The translations under genes and the position numbers were made by a program. This document shows, piece after piece, positions 47,201-53,200 of a DNA stretch of 64,000 bases. The stretch comes from an uncultured Christensenellaceae bacterium (GTDB taxonomy: Bacteria; Bacillota; Clostridia; Christensenellales; UBA3700). The stretch is from NCBI GenBank assembly GCA_910587685.1, contig CAJUMY010000001.1, positions 211,591-275,590 on the forward strand. The letters run 5' to 3'. Every line of letters begins with the position of its first letter. Position 1 is the first letter of the stretch. The notes beneath the pieces are model-generated. The model did not search any database. It saw only the letters and a program-made list of their open reading frames with translations, and had not been told where the DNA came from.

Positions 47201-50200
47201 AACGCTGACCATATTACTGAGCGCAAAGTTAAATACGCTGCTATCGTAAGTTACCGTTATTTTATTACCCGTAGCAGGCTTATCTTCAACTACTTTATCG
47301 CCTTCCTCATCCTCAGACTCTATTCTCTGCGAGAGAACGGGAACGCTTAACGCGCGAGGCTCTATTCTGAAATAGAAGGTTCTGCTGCTCTGAGTATGAT
47401 CTTCCCATTCATAGTTCGCAGTATCGGGAATAGCGAGCGTAATATAGTAGCTTTGTACCGCATTGCTTGAAATGTAAACGTTCGAAGCGGAACATTCGTA
47501 CAGTTTATTCTCGCTATCGTAATTCCATACAAGTCTTATCGTGTCGTTAACGCTAGTAAAACCGACTACTTTAACGAGCGAATCGCTGTCGATAGGCGCA
47601 ATCTGCATACTCTGAGATACAGGATTATCGTCCTTCTCCTGGAACATAACGGTCTTCGTCGTATTCGCCTCGTTACCTACAATGGTCGGCACTTTCAAAG
47701 ATTTTCTCGTAATATTGAACACTACGCCCTTACTAGAACTTGCGGACGCGTTATCCGCCCATCTATAGTCGCGGGTATTCTTGAGCGAGAAGTATATGGT
47801 ATACGAACCGACGTTCATCGCATATCCGTGGAATACGTTAGTCGTCGAGTTCCAACTGTCGTCTTTCGACAATCCGGCAGTATGCGATTCGTTCAAATGC
47901 TCGAACGACGCATTGATGTGAATTGACTGATTGGACGAGTTGAACTGTACCGTCTTGACGTTATTGGTTATCTGTCCGCCGTCCTCGTCGTCGACTATGG
48001 TCGGAAGTTCAACAGCTCTCGGCTGAATATAGAACTCGATAGCTTTCCAAATATTGAAAGCAGTATTATCAGCCCACTTGTAGTTGGAATCCTTGAGTCT
48101 GAAACTTACTGAGTGTAGGCCGGCTATCGTCGCGTACGCAGTACATATATTCTCCTCCGCAGTCCAAGTCTCGCCGATATTGTCGAGATATATACTGCCG
48201 CTGCTAAGGTTCGGCGTTGCATATGCCGGCTCCCTTAACATATTTATCTTGATATACTGATTGTTATTGTTGAACGTAACCGTCTTTCTATTGCCGAGAA
48301 CTACTGCCGAATCGTCGTCTTCATCGATAACGATAGTAGGCAATGCTATTGATTTCTGCGTAATTCTGAGAATGTACGTTCTCGTAGCGTTCTGCGAATC
48401 CGCCCATACGTAGTTGGAATTCGCAACGTTGAGCGTTATCGTGTAGTCGCCGTAATTCGTAGCGTAGTACTTATTCGGAGTCTCGGAATCCTGGCTCAGC
48501 GTAGCAGTCTTAGACGTGACGGATATCTCGTTCTGATTCCAAGGTCCTATCGTCATATAGTGCGGCGAACCGTTATATACCTTCTCCATCAAAGTATCGC
48601 TCGTGCCGTCTTCGATCTTAGGTACTGCGACAGGCTTAGGCTTGATATAAAACTCTATTGCAATATTGCTGGTATTACCGGTCTTCCATACGTAGTTGCT
48701 CGTATTGATAAGAGAGAACGTTATTGTATAAAGTCCCTGATTGACCGCGTAAAAACTCATCAGCGTCGGATCGGCGGCAGGACCTTCGCCGTCGTCGCCA
48801 CCCTCGCTGCCGCTACTATCGCCGCTTTCGCCTCCGCCGCCGTCAGCGCTTGCTCTCGACGCGCTTCGGCTCGCGGCTGTCGGCGTATACTTCGTCAGAT
48901 TGGCGTGCGATACGTTCATATAATTAGACAGATATCCTACCGTCGAAATATATCTGTTCGCAGTATTGTACGTAACTGTCTTCCTGTTCTTTTCCCATAT
49001 TGCAGTCTCGCCCGTATCGAAGTCGTCGTTCGCAACAAGCGTCGGAACGTCGATCTCCTTAGGCATGATCCTAAGATATACGGCTCTGTCGTAGTTCGAG
49101 GAATTTCCTACTAGACCGCCCTGCCAGTCGTAGACATTATACTGATTAAGTCTTACTCTAAACATATAATTGCCGACGTTGGTCGCGGTAATAGTCGTAG
49201 TTCCGTCATCGTTATAAACGTACTCCAAACCTCGCGTTGTGCCGGTCACCGTAAGTTGCGGTCCGAGCGAACAGTTAGAAACCCTTAACGATATTGGTTT
49301 ACCCGTATACGTTACGTATATTCTAATACCGCTGCCCGTTGCGTAGCTGAAGTCGAATACCTCTCGCTGAAGCTCGGGCAGAGTATTGCCTTGGTCGTCA
49401 AAGATATTGCCCTCTTGAACCGTCGGATTTGCTAAAAGCAACTTTGCGATTTCGAAATAGAAAACCTTAGTTTTAGAGTCGCCCGTACTCCACTTATAGT
49501 TACTCGTAAGCGCAAACGTGATAGTGTAAGTAGTAACGGTCCTTCCGTACAATACGAGACTTGCGTTATTCTCATCGTGTTCTCCGACGAGTCTTGACAG
49601 ACCGCCGGTACCGAGCGTCATCTTGCCGTCTACGAAGTCCTCGAACTTGATATATTGATCCGCTCCGTTATAAGTGACCTTCTTTCTCTCCGTAGTACAC
49701 TCTCCCGAATCCTGAACAAGCACGGGAGCTTTTACCTCCTGCTTATCAATGATAAGAGTATATACCTGAGTTAATTGGTTATTCGAGAATACGAAGTTAG
49801 TAGGATCCTTAAATGCGAGCGTTATCGAGTAACCGCCCGAAATATAATCTATAGCGCCGCTATACGTTACTTCGTCGCCCTTTTCGTTCCAAGTCTGCAC
49901 GAGCTTATCGTGTTTTGCCGAATAGTTCATTATGCTCTCGTCGGCGTCGACAAGAGTTATGGACTTCGCCGTACCGTCATAAGTTACGTTCTGCGTATAT
50001 ACGCCGGTAGCGCCGTCTTTTATGCTCGGCAACGTAATGGTCTGTTTAGTTATCTTGAATTTATACGTCTTAGCCGCAGTATCCTCAGTAGCGCCTTCCC
50101 ACGCATATCCTGCCTTGAGCGCAACGGTAATGGTATAGTCGCCTACCGTAGTGAATCTGATCTCCGTATACTGTTTATCGACCGTATCGTACTTGACTTC

Positions 50201-53200
50201 CGCTTTAACAGAGCCGGCGGTAGCCGTGACTACAACGTAATCCATAGATGCGGGTGTCAATCTGAGATAATGACCGTCCTTTCTATATATATACGAAGGC
50301 TCGTCGACCGAGATCTGAGTGAGAACGTCGGTACCGTCTTCGTCGCTCGCCTTATCAACGTAGAAACGCTCGGGAACCTGCAACGGCTGTCTCGCTATGT
50401 TGAGATAATATGTCTGTCTCGAATACGAACCGTCTTCCCACTGATAGTTAGAAGTATTCGTAAGATCGATCCAAATACCGTAATTACCTATATTGGTCGC
50501 ATTCATACGTATTACTTTCGCGTCTTTATCGAGTATAGCGTTAGCGCCCGAAGTATATATTTTAACTTCGTTAGAATCGCAAGTTGACAGTACTATGCTC
50601 TTTTGCGAACCGTCGTAAATATACTTCTTGGTCTTTATCGACTGATCTATGGTAGCGCCGTCGCTATCGTCTACGATAGCCGGGAATGAAACTCTCTTCC
50701 TCGATATATTGAATTTATACGTATAAGGAGACGTACCGCCGCCCGGCCAACAGAAATTAGTGTTGACATTAACGGTTATGACGTACTCTCCTACTACGGA
50801 AGAATAGAATATCTGATTATGCGTGGTCGTATTCCAGTTAGACTTATCTATAGAGATAGACGAACTGTTTACCGACATTTCGCTTATCGCGTTATAATCG
50901 GCGTTTATCATTACGTACTGATTCTTATTCGAACCGTCCGCATTCGCTTTATATTGAGTATTATATTCCGGCGTATCCAGCAAAACGTACTTCATGCTTC
51001 CCGTGGATTCGTCGCCGTAGCTATACTCGGGTATCGTAGTCTCCTTTCTTGAAATCGTATACGTATACTTATACGTGGTCTCTCCCGTAGAGAATATGTA
51101 ATATGAGTTATATACGGTGAAAGTAAACGTATAAGTCTTAGCGTTAAGCATTCTGTAAGAAAGCTCGTCATTCGTCCATGAAACGTAAGTCGGCGAGTTC
51201 TCGACGGAAATGCTAACCTGTCCGTTTCTGACCTTTTTGAACACCAAAGACTGCCATGCGCCGGAATATTCGGAGGAATAAGCTCCGCCTTCCACAAGCG
51301 TATCTTCATTAGTTGTGACCGCATCGTCGCCCTCGCCTTCGGTAATAGCCTTTCTTACATAAAATTCCGGTTCGGAAAGTTTCTTCTGCTTGACCTGCAG
51401 ATAGAAATAGAGAGCGCTGTACGTATTATCGTCCCATCTTATATTAATTACGCCGCTGACCTGAACGGGGGTGATAGCCAAATAATATATAGAGTCGTTA
51501 ACTGCCGCGCCTTTATATGTGCTGCACGTCATAATACCTTTCTCTGCGTCGAACGCATTAGTAGTATACGAAGTATTGTTACCAAACGTAAAGTCGGAGC
51601 TATTGAGTTTATACTGACTGCCTTCCGGATAACTGACCGTAAATACGTGAGCAATAGCGGGATCGTATTCGATCATCGCCGTAGTACCCTCTATAACTTC
51701 TCCGTTGAACGTCATGACCGGTTTTGCGAATACTTTAGGCTTGATATGGAAATAGAAAGTCTTCGCTCCCGTAGTGCCGTCAGCCCACAAGTAGTTAGTA
51801 GTATTAGACAAACGTACGGTTACAGAATAGTCGTACGACTGATATGCCGTCAGAGTTAAAGTTTTCTTTTCTATATTATAGTCGGCAGTATTATTGACGG
51901 GATAGTTGCCGTTAGGCGAAGCTATCGACGCTACAATTTCTCCCGGCAAAGCCGGCGAGAAAGTGATCTTTTGATGTTGACCGTTGTAAGTAACCGTCTT
52001 AATGTTACCTGATATTATACCTCCGTCCTCATCGTCATATATAGTTACGACCTCGAGCGATTTGACAATTACCGCAACGGTATAGACTTTTGCCTCCGAA
52101 CCGCTGTCATCGTCCCAAGTATAACTTGCCTTCGGCGTGACCGTAACGGTATACGAATCAACGCCGGCGCCCGCAGTAAGCGTCATCGTCAGATTAGTGC
52201 CTTCCTGCACTCCCTTCCAATAGGAACTGCTCGAAATGCTATACGTTACGTAATTAGTGGTGTCTATATTAGTCAGTTTGAACTGATAAGTAGTCAATTT
52301 GTCATACTGTATCTCGGCGCGCCTATTCTCGACGGGAGTGCTGATGTTAGTATCGTTACCTTCTTCGTCCTGCCCCTTTGTTTCTTGCGTGAATACAGGC
52401 ACCTTTATCTTCTCTTTCTCTATTATAAGATAATACGTCGGATTCGCAACGCCGCCCTTCCACTGATAGAAATAAGCGTTCTTGATACTGAGCGTTATCT
52501 CGTAAGTGTTGGCGTTGATAGCCCAAAGTCTGAGCGTGTCTTCAACGGACGTCCAGTCCTCGGTCATTCCTTTCGCCGCCGCGTTCGTCGAAATATACGT
52601 ACTGTCCGCAGGCGCGAACTCCAGCATCTTCGCAGTACCGTCATACTTGACCGTACGGGTATTGCCCACTACCGTCGTATCTCCTTCTTCGACAATCAGA
52701 CGCGGCAGATCTACGTTCTTCTTCGTTATACGCAGAACGTACGACTTGCTATTATAGTTAGGCGTATCTTCATTCCATATAAAGTTAGCGCTGGGCGCTA
52801 CCGTGACAGTCCAGTCGTTGACGTAAGACGTGTTGTTGTAGTTAGTCAACGTGATCCTCAGTTCGCTGCCGCTGATAGAAGCCGACATAAAGCTCGAATT
52901 CGATATGGAATACGTCATCTTAGAAGAGTCGTACGGAGCTATAGTATAATAACGGTAGCTAGCTACGTACTCGGCAATGTGAGTAAGTCCCGGAGCTTTT
53001 ACTCCGTCTTTCGAGAACGTAGAGTCGGTATCATAGAACGTAATACTCGGCACCTTGTCGATATTCTGTCTCTTCATCGTAAGATACAGATATCTGTAAG
53101 TTGCGGTATCTCCGTCCGCCCACTCGAATCTGTAAGCGTCGAAGAGTTGGAAGCGTATATTGTAATCTCCCGCGACGTTAGCTCTCCACTTAGCGACCTT

